DNA of 64,000 bases, from positions 164,635-228,634 of the forward strand of contig JAFDVZ010000015.1 of the NCBI GenBank assembly GCA_018268715.1, read 5' to 3'. Positions 25,084-34,666 of the stretch are shown here, piece after piece (position 1 is the stretch's first letter; the number at the start of each line of letters is the position of its first letter). Under the pieces are notes generated by a model. The model ran no database searches. It had not been told where the DNA came from and worked only from the letters and a program-made list of their open reading frames with translations. A program made the translations under genes and the position numbers. The stretch comes from Acidobacteriota bacterium (GTDB lineage Bacteria > Acidobacteriota > Terriglobia > Bryobacterales > Bryobacteraceae).

Positions 25084-28000
25084 ATGAAGAAAACAGTCGG
25101 AATCAGGGTAGCTGTGTTGCTGCTCTTGATCTGTTTTTCCGTCTTTGCCCAGCGCGACCTCGGCACTATCGTTGGCACTGTAACCGACCCGCAAGGCGGC
25201 GCCATCGCGAATGCCAAGGTCACGATTACCGAGACGGCAACCGGTCTGGCCTATGAAGTCCAGACATCAGCCGCGGGTGATTACATCCGCGTTGCGTTGA
25301 AGCCCGGCACCTATACCGTCACGGCCGAAGCAACCGGCTTCCGCCGTGTCCAACAGTCCAATGTGGTTCTGGTTGGCGGCGACCGCGTGGGCGTTCCGCT
25401 GACGCTGCCAGTCGGCAACGTCACGGAGTCCATCGAAGTCTCCGCCCAGGCGCCCATCCTGCAAACGGAAAGCACCACGCTGGGCGCCGATATCAACACG
25501 AAGGCCGTCACCCAGCTTCCGCTCGGCGGACAGCGCGTGTTCACGTACCTGGCCCGTCTTTCGCCCGGCGTTGTGCCTGCCGAGCCCGGAGCCCGCGACT
25601 CCGTGGGCGGCGGATTCTCCGCTAACGGCGTCCGCTCCAACGGCCAGAATAACTTCCTGTTGAACGGCGTGGACAACAACGTCAACGTCATCGACTTCCT
25701 GAATCAGACAGCTTTTGTCGTCGGTCCGTCGGTCGAAGCGATCGGCGAAATGCGCGTGCTCACCAACGGCTACAACGCCGAGTATGGTCGTGGCGCGGGC
25801 GGTGTGGTGAACGTCAACCTGAAGTCGGGCACCAACGAAATCCACGGTGTGGTGTACGACATTCTCCAGAACGACAAACTGAACGCCAACCGCTGGGAAT
25901 ACAACAAGGCCGGCACCAAGCGCGGCGCCTTCAAGCAGAACCAGTACGGCGTGGCCATGGGCGGTCCGATCATCAAGAACAAGCTGTTCATTTTTGGCGA
26001 CTACCAGGGCACCCGCATCCGGAGCTTCGGCGGCGCCATCCAGAACCTGGGTTACGGCGGATTCTACACGATCCCCACACCCGCGATGATCAACGGCGAC
26101 TTCTCGAAGCTGCTCGGCTCCTCGGTCGGAACCGACGCCAATGGCAACAACATCCTGGCCAACCAGGTCTACGATCCCAAGTCCAACGCCACCGTGAATG
26201 GACAGTTGGTTCGTACGCCGTTCCCGGGCAACATCATCCCGGCGAGCCGCTTCGATTCGTCGGCCTATAAAATCATGCAGCTCTATCCGGCGCCCAACCA
26301 GACGATCACCGCTGGAAGGTACCCGCAGAACGACTTCTTCACCGCCACGGCCGGCAGCCAGAACACCGACCAGGGCGATGGACGCGTCGACTATCGGTTG
26401 AGCGACAAGGATAGCCTGTTCGGCAGCTTGAGCTGGTCGAACCTGAACAAGCGCAACGAGCCGTACTTCCCCGGCGCCCTCGACGGCACTCCGTTCAACG
26501 CGGTTACCGAAGAGGACCTCGGCCGCAACGCCCAGATCAGCTATACCCGCGTGTGGAATCCCTCCATCATTTCGGAGACCCGCGCCGGCTATAGCCGCCT
26601 GGTAACCTCTCGTGTCGGCGCCAACCCGAACGTCGACCTGTTCACCCAGTTCGGCATCGGCGGCTACAACCCGATGACGGTTCTCAACGGCGGTCTGCCC
26701 CAGATGCAGTTCTCGCAGGGATATACCCAGATCGGCGCCAACGACTGGCTGCCTTCGAAGGAATATTCCAACGTTTGGGACTTCATCCAGAACGTCGCCA
26801 TCAATCGCGGTTCTCACGCCTTGAAGTTCGGCGCCGAGTACCGCATCATCAAGTTCCCGTTCTTCCAGGTGCCCTATCCGCACGGTGAAATGAACTTCAA
26901 CCGTAACGAGACGGCCTATCCGTCGGTGGCCAATTCGTTGAACACCCTGACGGGCGACGACATGGCGTCGTTCCTGTTGGGCAACATCAACAACGGCCGC
27001 ATCTCGACCAACAACTTCATCTCGTCGGAGAAGCTGGCTTGGGCGTTCTACGCTCAGGATGACTGGAAGGTCAACTCCAAGTTGACCGTCAACATCGGCA
27101 TCCGCTACGAACTGTTCTCGCCCATCGGCGAAAAGTTCGGCCGCCAGTCCAACTTCGTCTACGACAATCTCACGCTGTACATTCCCAAGGGCAAGGACCA
27201 GGATGCTCCGCTGCCCCCGAACTTCGCCAGCGCCTTCCCGAACGTCACCGTTTCGCGAGGCCAGGTGGACAAGTACATGATCCCGTGGGATAAGACCAAC
27301 ATCGCTCCCCGCATCGGCTTCGCATACGCCCTGAGGCCCAAGACCGTACTTCGCGCCGGCTATGGCATCTTCTACGGCGGCGAAGAGAATCAGGGCGGCA
27401 ACCCGAACCGCGGCGAGTCCGTGCCGTTCAACCAGTCCACCGACTTGGCGCGCCCGGCTGGAAACAGCATCTTCGACGTGAACAGCTACTTCACCGGTGG
27501 CTTCCACGCCGGCTTCCCGTCGAACGTGTTCTCGCTGCCCGCGCCCGTTTCCTTCCGCGGCGTCGCGGTCAACTTCCGCAACGGCATGGTTCACAAGTGG
27601 AACTTCGCCGTCCAGCAGGAACTGCCCTGGCAGTCCGCGTTGGAAGTCGCCTATGTGGGCAACCACCAGTCGCACCAGTTGTTCCAGCCCGACTGGAACG
27701 CCTGCCCGAACCTGGGCACCACGGCGTCCATCTCCTGTAACGACCTCCGCCCCACCCCGAAAATCGGCGGCATCTCGGGTACGGCGTCGTTCGGCTACGG
27801 CAACTATCAAGGCCTGACCACGAAGTTCGAAAAGCGCTACTCGCAGGGTCTCCAGATCCTGACGTCGTACACTTACGGCAACGCCAAGGCCAACACCGGC
27901 ACCACGCTCAGCGGCTCCACGGGCTTCGGCATCCCGAACCCGCGCGACTACGCTTCAGGCTACTCGCAGGCCGCCTGGGACGTCCGGCACAACTTCACCA

Positions 28001-28527
28001 CCAGCTTCAACTACGAAATCCCGTTCGGCAAGGGCAAGAAGTACGGCGGAAACATGAACACCGTCGCCAACGCCGTGGCGGGCAACTGGCAGTTGAACGG
28101 TATCCTCACCCTGCACACCGGCTCGCCGTACACGTTGCGGTGGAACGGCTGCCAGGGCGTATGGAACGCCTGCCGTCCGGACCTCAGCGGCGGCTCCGCG
28201 GATAAGGCCCCGTCCAGTGGACGCAGCCCCGATCTGTGGTTCGACACCACCGTTGCCGTGAAGGCCGCTGCTCTCACGGGCGGCAACTTCCCGTTGCAGG
28301 CGATGACCGCTCCTCCGGCGCGCACCTTGGATTTCTCGATCTTTAAGGACTTCGCGTTCACCGAGCGCTATCGCGTGCAGTTCCGCATGGAGGCGACGAA
28401 CTTCGCCAACACGCCGCAGTTCACCACCCCGGACAACAACCTCCAGGATGCGAAATTCGGCCAGATCACCAGCACGAACTCGGGTTCGGAACGTCACATT
28501 CAGTTCCAACTCCGCGTTCAGTTCTAA
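25084..28527 (+). CDS. TonB-dependent receptor, Oar-like, probably highly expressed
   Basis: The 1147-residue outer-membrane protein has a signal peptide (MKKTVGIRVAVLLLLICFSVFAQ) and a CarboxypepD_reg domain at about 28-115 (TIVGTVTDPQGGAIANAKVTI). A plug domain carries QLPLGGQRVFTYLARLSPG and NNFLLNGVDNNVNVID. The long barrel ends FQLRVQF. It is only distantly related to the two receptors at 14669 and 19738. Its codon choice is visibly more biased (AAC, TTC, AAG, CGC, GGC), and it has a good promoter and a textbook terminator, which suggests an abundant protein. The start is the ATG right after AAGGGGG; an upstream frame lacks a signal sequence. Confidence 0.92.
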   Translation: MKKTVGIRVAVLLLLICFSVFAQRDLGTIVGTVTDPQGGAIANAKVTITETATGLAYEVQTSAAGDYIRVALKPGTYTVTAEATGFRRVQQSNVVLVGGDRVGVPLTLPVGNVTESIEVSAQAPILQTESTTLGADINTKAVTQLPLGGQRVFTYLARLSPGVVPAEPGARDSVGGGFSANGVRSNGQNNFLLNGVDNNVNVIDFLNQTAFVVGPSVEAIGEMRVLTNGYNAEYGRGAGGVVNVNLKSGTNEIHGVVYDILQNDKLNANRWEYNKAGTKRGAFKQNQYGVAMGGPIIKNKLFIFGDYQGTRIRSFGGAIQNLGYGGFYTIPTPAMINGDFSKLLGSSVGTDANGNNILANQVYDPKSNATVNGQLVRTPFPGNIIPASRFDSSAYKIMQLYPAPNQTITAGRYPQNDFFTATAGSQNTDQGDGRVDYRLSDKDSLFGSLSWSNLNKRNEPYFPGALDGTPFNAVTEEDLGRNAQISYTRVWNPSIISETRAGYSRLVTSRVGANPNVDLFTQFGIGGYNPMTVLNGGLPQMQFSQGYTQIGANDWLPSKEYSNVWDFIQNVAINRGSHALKFGAEYRIIKFPFFQVPYPHGEMNFNRNETAYPSVANSLNTLTGDDMASFLLGNINNGRISTNNFISSEKLAWAFYAQDDWKVNSKLTVNIGIRYELFSPIGEKFGRQSNFVYDNLTLYIPKGKDQDAPLPPNFASAFPNVTVSRGQVDKYMIPWDKTNIAPRIGFAYALRPKTVLRAGYGIFYGGEENQGGNPNRGESVPFNQSTDLARPAGNSIFDVNSYFTGGFHAGFPSNVFSLPAPVSFRGVAVNFRNGMVHKWNFAVQQELPWQSALEVAYVGNHQSHQLFQPDWNACPNLGTTASISCNDLRPTPKIGGISGTASFGYGNYQGLTTKFEKRYSQGLQILTSYTYGNAKANTGTTLSGSTGFGIPNPRDYASGYSQAAWDVRHNFTTSFNYEIPFGKGKKYGGNMNTVANAVAGNWQLNGILTLHTGSPYTLRWNGCQGVWNACRPDLSGGSADKAPSSGRSPDLWFDTTVAVKAAALTGGNFPLQAMTAPPARTLDFSIFKDFAFTERYRVQFRMEATNFANTPQFTTPDNNLQDAKFGQITSTNSGSERHIQFQLRVQF

Positions 28528-28544
28528 CTCGATTCTGCACTCAG

Positions 28545-28573
28545 GGGCGGGCTCCGGCCCGCCCTTTTTTTTT
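28545..28573 (+). terminator. Strong rho-independent terminator
   Basis: GGGCGGGC pairs perfectly with GCCCGCCC around a TCCG loop, followed by nine T (28565-28573). It ends the TonB receptor transcript. A group II intron begins one base later. Confidence 0.92.
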
Positions 28574-28574
28574 C

Positions 28575-29193
28575 GTGTGCGGAGCATGTTCGACAGCTTG
28601 GGGGTGAAAGTCCCCTGGACAACCTGATGGAGGTGAAGTCCTAGCGAACCGCAAGGGCGTCGTCGTGAGGCGGGGTCTGAAAGAAGCGTGGAGCAAGTCT
28701 GCCAGCCGATGTACAAGAACCGGATCTGAGGCGTACGGCGTCGGGCGACCGGGCCAATGACCGCGAAGCCCATATCCATCAAGGCGCTGGCTGTAAATTC
28801 GACGGTTGCGTGCGGAAGGCGGTTGAACTTACCTCGGGAGATCTGCTGCGCGTCGCGGAATCGTGACTGAAAGTGTTGCAAGGCGCTTTGATCTCGCAGC
28901 AGGGGTCAACAGAGGGCATATTAGTCCCGCAACGGATGAAAGCCCGAACCGTGATCGCGAGCAGTAGTCCGCGAAACTCGCGGTGGTCATGCGCCAGCCA
29001 ATCCGTTTCGGCGGAGCTTGCCAAGGGCGGATAGGGTGAAGCCCGAAAGGAACTTGGGAGCGGCGAAACCGACGCGGGACACGTGAGCGCCCCCCCGGCC
29101 TTCACGGGCTCAAGTCACGGAACCGCTGGATGCGGACCCGCATGTCCGGTGGTGTGGGAGGGGAGAAGTCGCTAGACTTCCCCCTATCCCGAT
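28575..29193 (+). mobile_element. ORF-less group II intron inserted behind a terminator
   Basis: The 619-bp element begins with GTGTG (GUGYG consensus) at 28575 and ends in CCCGAT at 29193. Domain V is recognisable at 29122-29153: lower stem ACCGCTGG/CCGGTGGT, 2-nt bulge GT, upper stem ATGCG/CGCAT and GACC loop. Domain VI follows at about 29156-29190, with an unpaired branch-point A at 29186, seven bases before the 3' end. The 5' part (AGCGAACCGCAAGGGCG, GTGAGGCGGGGTCTGAA) has the look of domain I of bacterial introns. The usual reverse transcriptase/maturase frame in domain IV is missing. Insertion directly after a terminator hairpin is the habit of group IIC introns. Mobility would need a maturase supplied in trans. 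Confidence 0.82.
29122..29153 (+). ncRNA. Group II intron domain V
   Basis: A 32-nt hairpin with eight lower pairs (some G-U), a two-base bulge on the 3' side, five upper pairs and a four-base loop. This is the canonical architecture of the catalytic domain V. The triad region reads CGC within ACCGC. Confidence 0.75.
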
Positions 29194-29217
29194 TGGTGTT
29201 CGAACTGCCGCGTTTAA

Positions 29218-32200
29218 TCAGGCATTCCTTAATGCGGCAATTGGGTCGATCCTGACCGCCTTGCGCGCCGGGAGATAGACTGCCGCGCAGACAGCCAGAC
29301 CGAGACCAAACGGGACGGCAAGAAATACCGCCGGATCCGTAGGGTCGACGCCCCAAATGATGGACGCCAACAGCCGGGCGAATCCAATCGCAACCAGCAG
29401 GCCCAGGGCCATGCCTGCGAGTGCAGCCCGCGCGGCTTGCCTGAACACCATTCCCATCACGGTTGTTGGGCGCGCGCCGAGAGCCATCCGAATGCCGATT
29501 TCCTGCGTGCGCGCCGAGACCAGGTAGGCAGTCATCCCATAGACTCCCACGCACGAGAGCAGGAGCGCTATCGCTCCGAACACAGTCATCAGCGCCGCGG
29601 CGTAACTCACTCCGATCACTTCGTTCTCTCTCATCCTTTCGAGAGGCATGACGTCCGTTATGGGCTGCCGGGCGTCCACGTCCGCGATCGCCGCCTTGAC
29701 TGACGGCACAAGCGCCATCGGGTCGCCCACACTCCGGATGGCGACGTCCATTCCAGAACTGGGCGCCTGGGTGTAGGGCACGTACAACGTGGGCCGAGCC
29801 GCGCGGTCGAGGGCGCTCGCCTGCACTCCGCCCACCACCCCGACGATCGTGATCCACATTGCCTCCTCGCGTTTAGCTCCCAACCGGATCTGTGCGCCGA
29901 TCGGGGACTGCTGTCCCGGCCACCACCTTCGCGCCAGTTCCTCGCTGATGACTGCCGAGCGTGTGGACCGAGGCGCGTCGCGACCGTCAAGCAACCGGCC
30001 GGCGCGAAGCGGAATTCGCATCGTCTCGAAGTAGCCGGGACTTACAACCTGAATCTGCGCGGTTGGCTGCTCCCCGGGCTGCGCAGGCCGGTCTCGAATC
30101 GCGAACGGGCCCGATTGTGCGTGCTTGCCGAACGGCGCTGAGGTGGCGGCGGCCACGGCTCGCACTCCCGGCAGCGCGGCGATCCTTTGAAGCGTCAACC
30201 GATAGAGCTCCGTCATCTGTTCCGGCCTACGCTGGCCGCCCTCTCTCATTTGCAGTCTCAAAGTCAGCACAGTCCCGGGATCCATGGCCGGCTGTCCGCC
30301 TGACAAAGCGCGAAACCCGCGGACCATGAGCCCGGCGCCTACCAGTAGCACGGCCGTCAAGGCGATTTCCCCAACCAGCAGAAGAGAGCGCAACCGGTAG
30401 CGGCGAGCCCCCACCGTTGCTCCTTGTCCACCCTCCTTAAGCGACTCGCTCAGATCCAGCCGGGAGGATTCCATCGCCGGCGTGAAGCCGGCCACTACCC
30501 CGCTCAGCACCGCGATCGCAAGCACAACCAGCAACGCGCCCGGACTCACGCCCAAAGCCATCCACCCGGGTGAGTATCGCCGAAGCTCGAAAGGCATGGC
30601 TGCGCGAATCGCCTCCAACCCGCACCAGGCCAGCGTCACACCCAGAGCCGCGCCGGCTAACGCCAGGACGATGCTCTCCACCACCAACTGCGCCACGGTT
30701 CTCCACCGGCTCGCGCCGATGGCCTGGCGGACCGCCATCTCACGCCATCGCGCCGAACTGCGCCCAAGGTGAAGATTGGCGACGTTCACACAGGCGATTA
30801 ACAAAACGAACAGCGCTGCGCCGAAGACCATGACGCCGAACTGCGCCGCGTAGTCCCCCACCACATACCGTTGGATGGGCCATGCCATGAATCGCCGCTT
30901 TCGATTGGTCTCCGGGTACGACTTCTCCAGCCGCATCGCCAGTCCGTCCAGTTCCCTTTCGAGTTCCTGAATCGAGTGGCCAGGCTTGAGACGTCCGGCT
31001 GAGTCCAGGCGCTGTGCGGCGCGCGAGAAGCGCTCCTGTGGCGTAAACGTCAGCGGCGTCCACAGGTCCCGTCCCGCCCTGGGAAACACGAATTGCGGCG
31101 GCATCACACCTACGATGGCGCAGTCACGGTCATTCACGCGGACGACCTTTCCCACAACGTCCGGGGCCGCCTGAAAGTGGCCGCGCCACAGGGAGTCGCT
31201 CAGGATCGCCACCCGATCCTGGCCGGCTTCGCCCTCACTGCGCGTGAATGCCCGCCCCATCGCCGGCGCCACGCCCACTATGTCGAAGAAGTCCGGGCTC
31301 ACCCGTGTGGCGTCGACACGAAACGCCGAACCCTTCGGGTCGGAAATATCGGCGGTGGCGTATTCCCAACTTGCCAATCCGTCGAGGACGGTCTGGCTTT
31401 GCCGGATATCTTCAACATCGGCCGGCGAAGACAGGTTCCAGAGATGGGGGTTCGCCGGAGAAGACTCGAGAACGGCTACCAGCCTTTGGGGATCCCGCAA
31501 AAAGGGTGGCTTCCATACCATCGCGTCGCAGACGGCGTACATAGCGGTTGTAGCGGCAACGCCGAGACCGAGCGTGATGGTGGCGACCGCGGTGAAGCCG
31601 CGATTGAGCCGCATCTGCCGGAGCGCGTAGCGGACGTCCTGCCATACAGCTTCCATCCAGCCGAGCGTCCACAGGTTCCGGCAGGCCTCCTTCACCGCCG
31701 TCACGTTGCCGAACCGGCGCCTGGCGGCGCCTTGGGCATCGGCGGCGCCGTCCTCGCGCAACCGCGCCTCTCGCATCGCCAGGTGGAATGCGATCTCCTC
31801 TTCGAGGTCTCGTTCCAATTGCCGGCGGCGGAACATCGTCCGCAGCCGCAGCCAGGCGTTGCTCAGGACTTCGCCAAACGGCGCGCCGGCAAACGGGACG
31901 CCACGTCGCTGCCGACTGCGACCTGCAGTCTTGTCCACCGGTTCGCCTGACTCGCGAGCTGTTTGCGCCAGGCCGCTGTCACCCGGCGCCTGCCCGGCGG
32001 CAACTTGCCGGAGCCGTGCGCTTCCCGCAAAGGTGATCTCGCTGATCCCAAGGTCGGCAACCACCGAGGGGATGTCCTCATAGAGCAGCTTTCCTTTGCC
32101 CCACCCCTCGAGCCGCAGCCGGCGCATCCATATCCACAAGCCGCCCAGAACGGCGAGGTAGACGGGGAACAGAAAGACAGCTTTGGCCGCTACCGCAATC

Positions 32201-33756
32201 ATCACGGAGAGGATCGGAACCACCGCGCCCAGGACGGCCAGGTATCGCACAAGGACGCCTGCCAGCGGTCGTTCGCCAGGGATGTGAGAGCAGGTGAAGG
32301 GCAGTTTCCGCCAGCTATTGAACAGCGCCTCGAACAGTCCGAGTGACGCCAGCAATTGCAGAATCGTCAGGCGGATCGCCATCGGCGCGCCCAAAACCAC
32401 AGCGGCAATGGGAAAGAGCGCCACATAAATTGGGGCGATCGCATACGCGATGATAAATCGCTCCACGGCCGTCATCCACTCCGCCCGTCCCTGGCTTTCG
32501 GTGATTTTGAAGATCCAATTGGCGCGCAATTCGGCGGGAATCGATAGAACGTGCCGAAAGCCGTTAAGGGCTACGACGGAACACGCCAAAGGCCAGAAAT
32601 GCACCACAAACTGCAGCGCCGTGGAAGGGGATCGGACAAACAGAGCGCCATCCACCAGGGAACTGTTCGCCATCACCGCCGCCGCCGCTCCAAGGTAGAC
32701 CAGCCAGAGCAGGCGATGCGCCCGGTTGCGAACCAGGGTCTTCGCCATGAAGTCCATCACTCCCCTCTGCCGCGGCGAACGCGCCAGCAGGGTCAGTATG
32801 CTCCAGCGCCACAAACCGCGTGTCTCCTGCCGGGCCGGCGACTCCAGCAGCAGCTTTCGGTATCGGCGGTAACTGGTGAAGTAGGTAACCGCGGCCATGG
32901 CTACCGCGATCGCAGTGGCCAGTAACGCCCGGTTCGACATCTCAGCCTGGAACGAATCGCCCTTGCCGATGAGTCTTTCGTGCAATCCCGTGAACCATAC
33001 CGGCGGCAGCCAGCCACCGAACGCCGGCAGCTTCGCGACTACCGCCGGGTTCCAGTCTTTGATCGACCAGCTGTAGAACCCGCCCAGCAGAAAGATCGCC
33101 GCGAGAGCCCCTTGGGCGTAGACGGACGTTCGAGTGAACTGGCTGCCGGGCGTGAGGTTGAGTAGAATCCCCTGCAGAGCCACGATGGCGAAGAAGACGA
33201 AGAGGCAAGCCAATCCGGACGCCGCGGCCTGCGCAGCCGCATGGCGCACGTAGGACGCGTCGAGGCGCCACTCGCCGCCGAACTCCACTGGGGCGATGAG
33301 GCTGGGAAGAATGTTCATCGCGATGACGATCGCGGCGGCAAAGAGGGTCACGGATGTGAATCGGGCTGTAAACACCTGGCCGGCCCGGACCGGGAGCGAC
33401 GCCAGCGCCAGGTAGTCGCGTGCGCTGGGAAAGAGCGACTGCCACACCAGCAGTGCAATCAGACCCGTGACGCACAGCAGCAACGTGATTAGCGCCAATT
33501 CGTCGGCCAGCGCCGCTGAGTGAATGCCATTTCGGCCGGCGGCTGTTTCAAGAAGATGGTGCTTAGGAGCGTACCTCGGATCCAATGCGCCTTCACGAAT
33601 CAGGAGGAGGCCCGAGGGAAGCAGGAGCGAGACCGCCCCGATGGCGCCCGATCTCCACTGGCCCGGCGACGAGGACCACTCTCCATCGAACATGCGCCGC
33701 AGGAAGTGGCGCACCAACTCAAACTGCCGCCCGTGAGTCTGTGCAAGCCACTTCAT
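29218..33756 (-). CDS. Fusion permease: ABC-2-like membrane domain joined to a complete ADOP/MacB permease
   Basis: The uninterrupted 1512-residue frame has two parts. Residues about 1-570 form a polytopic membrane protein of ABC-2/export type with about twelve hydrophobic segments. From about residue 625 a complete ADOP permease follows. It has the N-terminal prefix domain (RRRQLERDLEEEIAFHLAMREARLREDG and RRRFGN), then MacB_PCD, FtsX (EMAVRQAIGASRWRTVAQLV), a second MacB_PCD and a second FtsX (EIGIRMALGARPTTVMGMV). ADOPs are about 800-900 residues on their own. The ATG overlaps the stop of the upstream ATPase gene by 4 bp, so both likely form one exporter. A merged frame from sequencing error is unlikely because the linker is open and long. 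The substrate is unknown. Confidence 0.85.
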   Translation of the reverse strand: MKWLAQTHGRQFELVRHFLRRMFDGEWSSSPGQWRSGAIGAVSLLLPSGLLLIREGALDPRYAPKHHLLETAAGRNGIHSAALADELALITLLLCVTGLIALLVWQSLFPSARDYLALASLPVRAGQVFTARFTSVTLFAAAIVIAMNILPSLIAPVEFGGEWRLDASYVRHAAAQAAASGLACLFVFFAIVALQGILLNLTPGSQFTRTSVYAQGALAAIFLLGGFYSWSIKDWNPAVVAKLPAFGGWLPPVWFTGLHERLIGKGDSFQAEMSNRALLATAIAVAMAAVTYFTSYRRYRKLLLESPARQETRGLWRWSILTLLARSPRQRGVMDFMAKTLVRNRAHRLLWLVYLGAAAAVMANSSLVDGALFVRSPSTALQFVVHFWPLACSVVALNGFRHVLSIPAELRANWIFKITESQGRAEWMTAVERFIIAYAIAPIYVALFPIAAVVLGAPMAIRLTILQLLASLGLFEALFNSWRKLPFTCSHIPGERPLAGVLVRYLAVLGAVVPILSVMIAVAAKAVFLFPVYLAVLGGLWIWMRRLRLEGWGKGKLLYEDIPSVVADLGISEITFAGSARLRQVAAGQAPGDSGLAQTARESGEPVDKTAGRSRQRRGVPFAGAPFGEVLSNAWLRLRTMFRRRQLERDLEEEIAFHLAMREARLREDGAADAQGAARRRFGNVTAVKEACRNLWTLGWMEAVWQDVRYALRQMRLNRGFTAVATITLGLGVAATTAMYAVCDAMVWKPPFLRDPQRLVAVLESSPANPHLWNLSSPADVEDIRQSQTVLDGLASWEYATADISDPKGSAFRVDATRVSPDFFDIVGVAPAMGRAFTRSEGEAGQDRVAILSDSLWRGHFQAAPDVVGKVVRVNDRDCAIVGVMPPQFVFPRAGRDLWTPLTFTPQERFSRAAQRLDSAGRLKPGHSIQELERELDGLAMRLEKSYPETNRKRRFMAWPIQRYVVGDYAAQFGVMVFGAALFVLLIACVNVANLHLGRSSARWREMAVRQAIGASRWRTVAQLVVESIVLALAGAALGVTLAWCGLEAIRAAMPFELRRYSPGWMALGVSPGALLVVLAIAVLSGVVAGFTPAMESSRLDLSESLKEGGQGATVGARRYRLRSLLLVGEIALTAVLLVGAGLMVRGFRALSGGQPAMDPGTVLTLRLQMREGGQRRPEQMTELYRLTLQRIAALPGVRAVAAATSAPFGKHAQSGPFAIRDRPAQPGEQPTAQIQVVSPGYFETMRIPLRAGRLLDGRDAPRSTRSAVISEELARRWWPGQQSPIGAQIRLGAKREEAMWITIVGVVGGVQASALDRAARPTLYVPYTQAPSSGMDVAIRSVGDPMALVPSVKAAIADVDARQPITDVMPLERMRENEVIGVSYAAALMTVFGAIALLLSCVGVYGMTAYLVSARTQEIGIRMALGARPTTVMGMVFRQAARAALAGMALGLLVAIGFARLLASIIWGVDPTDPAVFLAVPFGLGLAVCAAVYLPARKAVRIDPIAALRNA

Positions 33757-34517
33757 GCTTGCATTACCTCCAGGATGCCGTTAGCGATGGCCCGGTGATT
33801 CTGTTCCCGCGTGAGCCGCCCGAAGATGCCTTCGAGCGATGTCTCGTTCAGCGATTCCCGCAGCCGCTCAATCGTGTCGTGCGCGGCGACTCTCCCTTTA
33901 CAGAGGATCAGGACGCGGGAGCAGACCTTTTCGAGGACATCGAGGACATGCGAGCTGTAGAGAATCATGCGGCCTCGCGCGGCTAGTCCTTCAAGCAGGT
34001 CCCGGAGCACCAGAGCCGTTGTGACATCAAGCCCCGAAAGCGGCTCATCGAGTATCAGAATCTCGGGATTGTGCATGAGAGCCGCTGAAAGGAGAATCTT
34101 CTGGCGCATGCCTTTCGAGTAGATCGACAAAGGGCAGTTCGCGTCTTCCCGGAGCGAAAACAGGTTCAAGAATGCGTCAATCTTAGGTTCCAGGATTTCC
34201 TTGGGCAGGCCCCGGAGCCGGCCGACAAGCTGCAGGTACTCCCACCCGGACAAGTATGGGTACAAGTGGGACTCCTCAGCCACGTAACCGATCCGGGACT
34301 GAAAGCCCGGCAGGTCGTCAATGATGCTCTCGCCTCGGAACAGAATCTGGCCTTCGCTCGGTTCGAGCAGACCGATGATCATCTTTACCGTGGTGCTTTT
34401 CCCAGCCCCGTTCGGGCCGACGTACCCGAGAATCTCGCCCGGTCGGAGAGTGAAGCTGACATCCTCGACGGCCGCAACGCCGTTGAATCGCTTTGTAAGA
34501 CCGCAAACCTCGAGCAT
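33753..34517 (-). CDS. ABC transporter ATP-binding protein (ABC-2 exporter type)
   Basis: The 254-residue ATPase has Walker A GPNGAGKST (about 37-45), a Q-loop region in RIGYVAEESHLYPYLSG, a non-canonical signature YSKGMRQK in place of LSGGQ (common in ABC-2 exporters), Walker B ILILDEPLSGLD and a switch His in YSSHVLDVLEK. It powers export by the fused permease encoded just downstream, with which it overlaps by ATGA. Confidence 0.93.
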   Translation of the reverse strand: MLEVCGLTKRFNGVAAVEDVSFTLRPGEILGYVGPNGAGKSTTVKMIIGLLEPSEGQILFRGESIIDDLPGFQSRIGYVAEESHLYPYLSGWEYLQLVGRLRGLPKEILEPKIDAFLNLFSLREDANCPLSIYSKGMRQKILLSAALMHNPEILILDEPLSGLDVTTALVLRDLLEGLAARGRMILYSSHVLDVLEKVCSRVLILCKGRVAAHDTIERLRESLNETSLEGIFGRLTREQNHRAIANGILEVMQA

Positions 34518-34666
34518 GCGACCTCCAGTCCCATAAGCAGGTTAGGGATACATCATAGTGACACCACCGGAGGGCAGGTTGTTCCCCGAAAAATCAGGGC
34601 AGTCGCAGCCGGCTGGACGGAGATCGGCGCCAGAATGAGCTCGGCGCAGTTCGGGATCGAATCCCC

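Noticed and set aside
25267-27810. 847-codon frame on the minus strand
   Set aside because: It is a shadow of the TonB receptor gene, rich in Arg, Gly and Val with no domain pattern.
28780-29105. Protein-coding frame inside the intron region
   Set aside because: Short frames there run opposite to the intron and show no reverse transcriptase motif; the RNA features explain the stretch.
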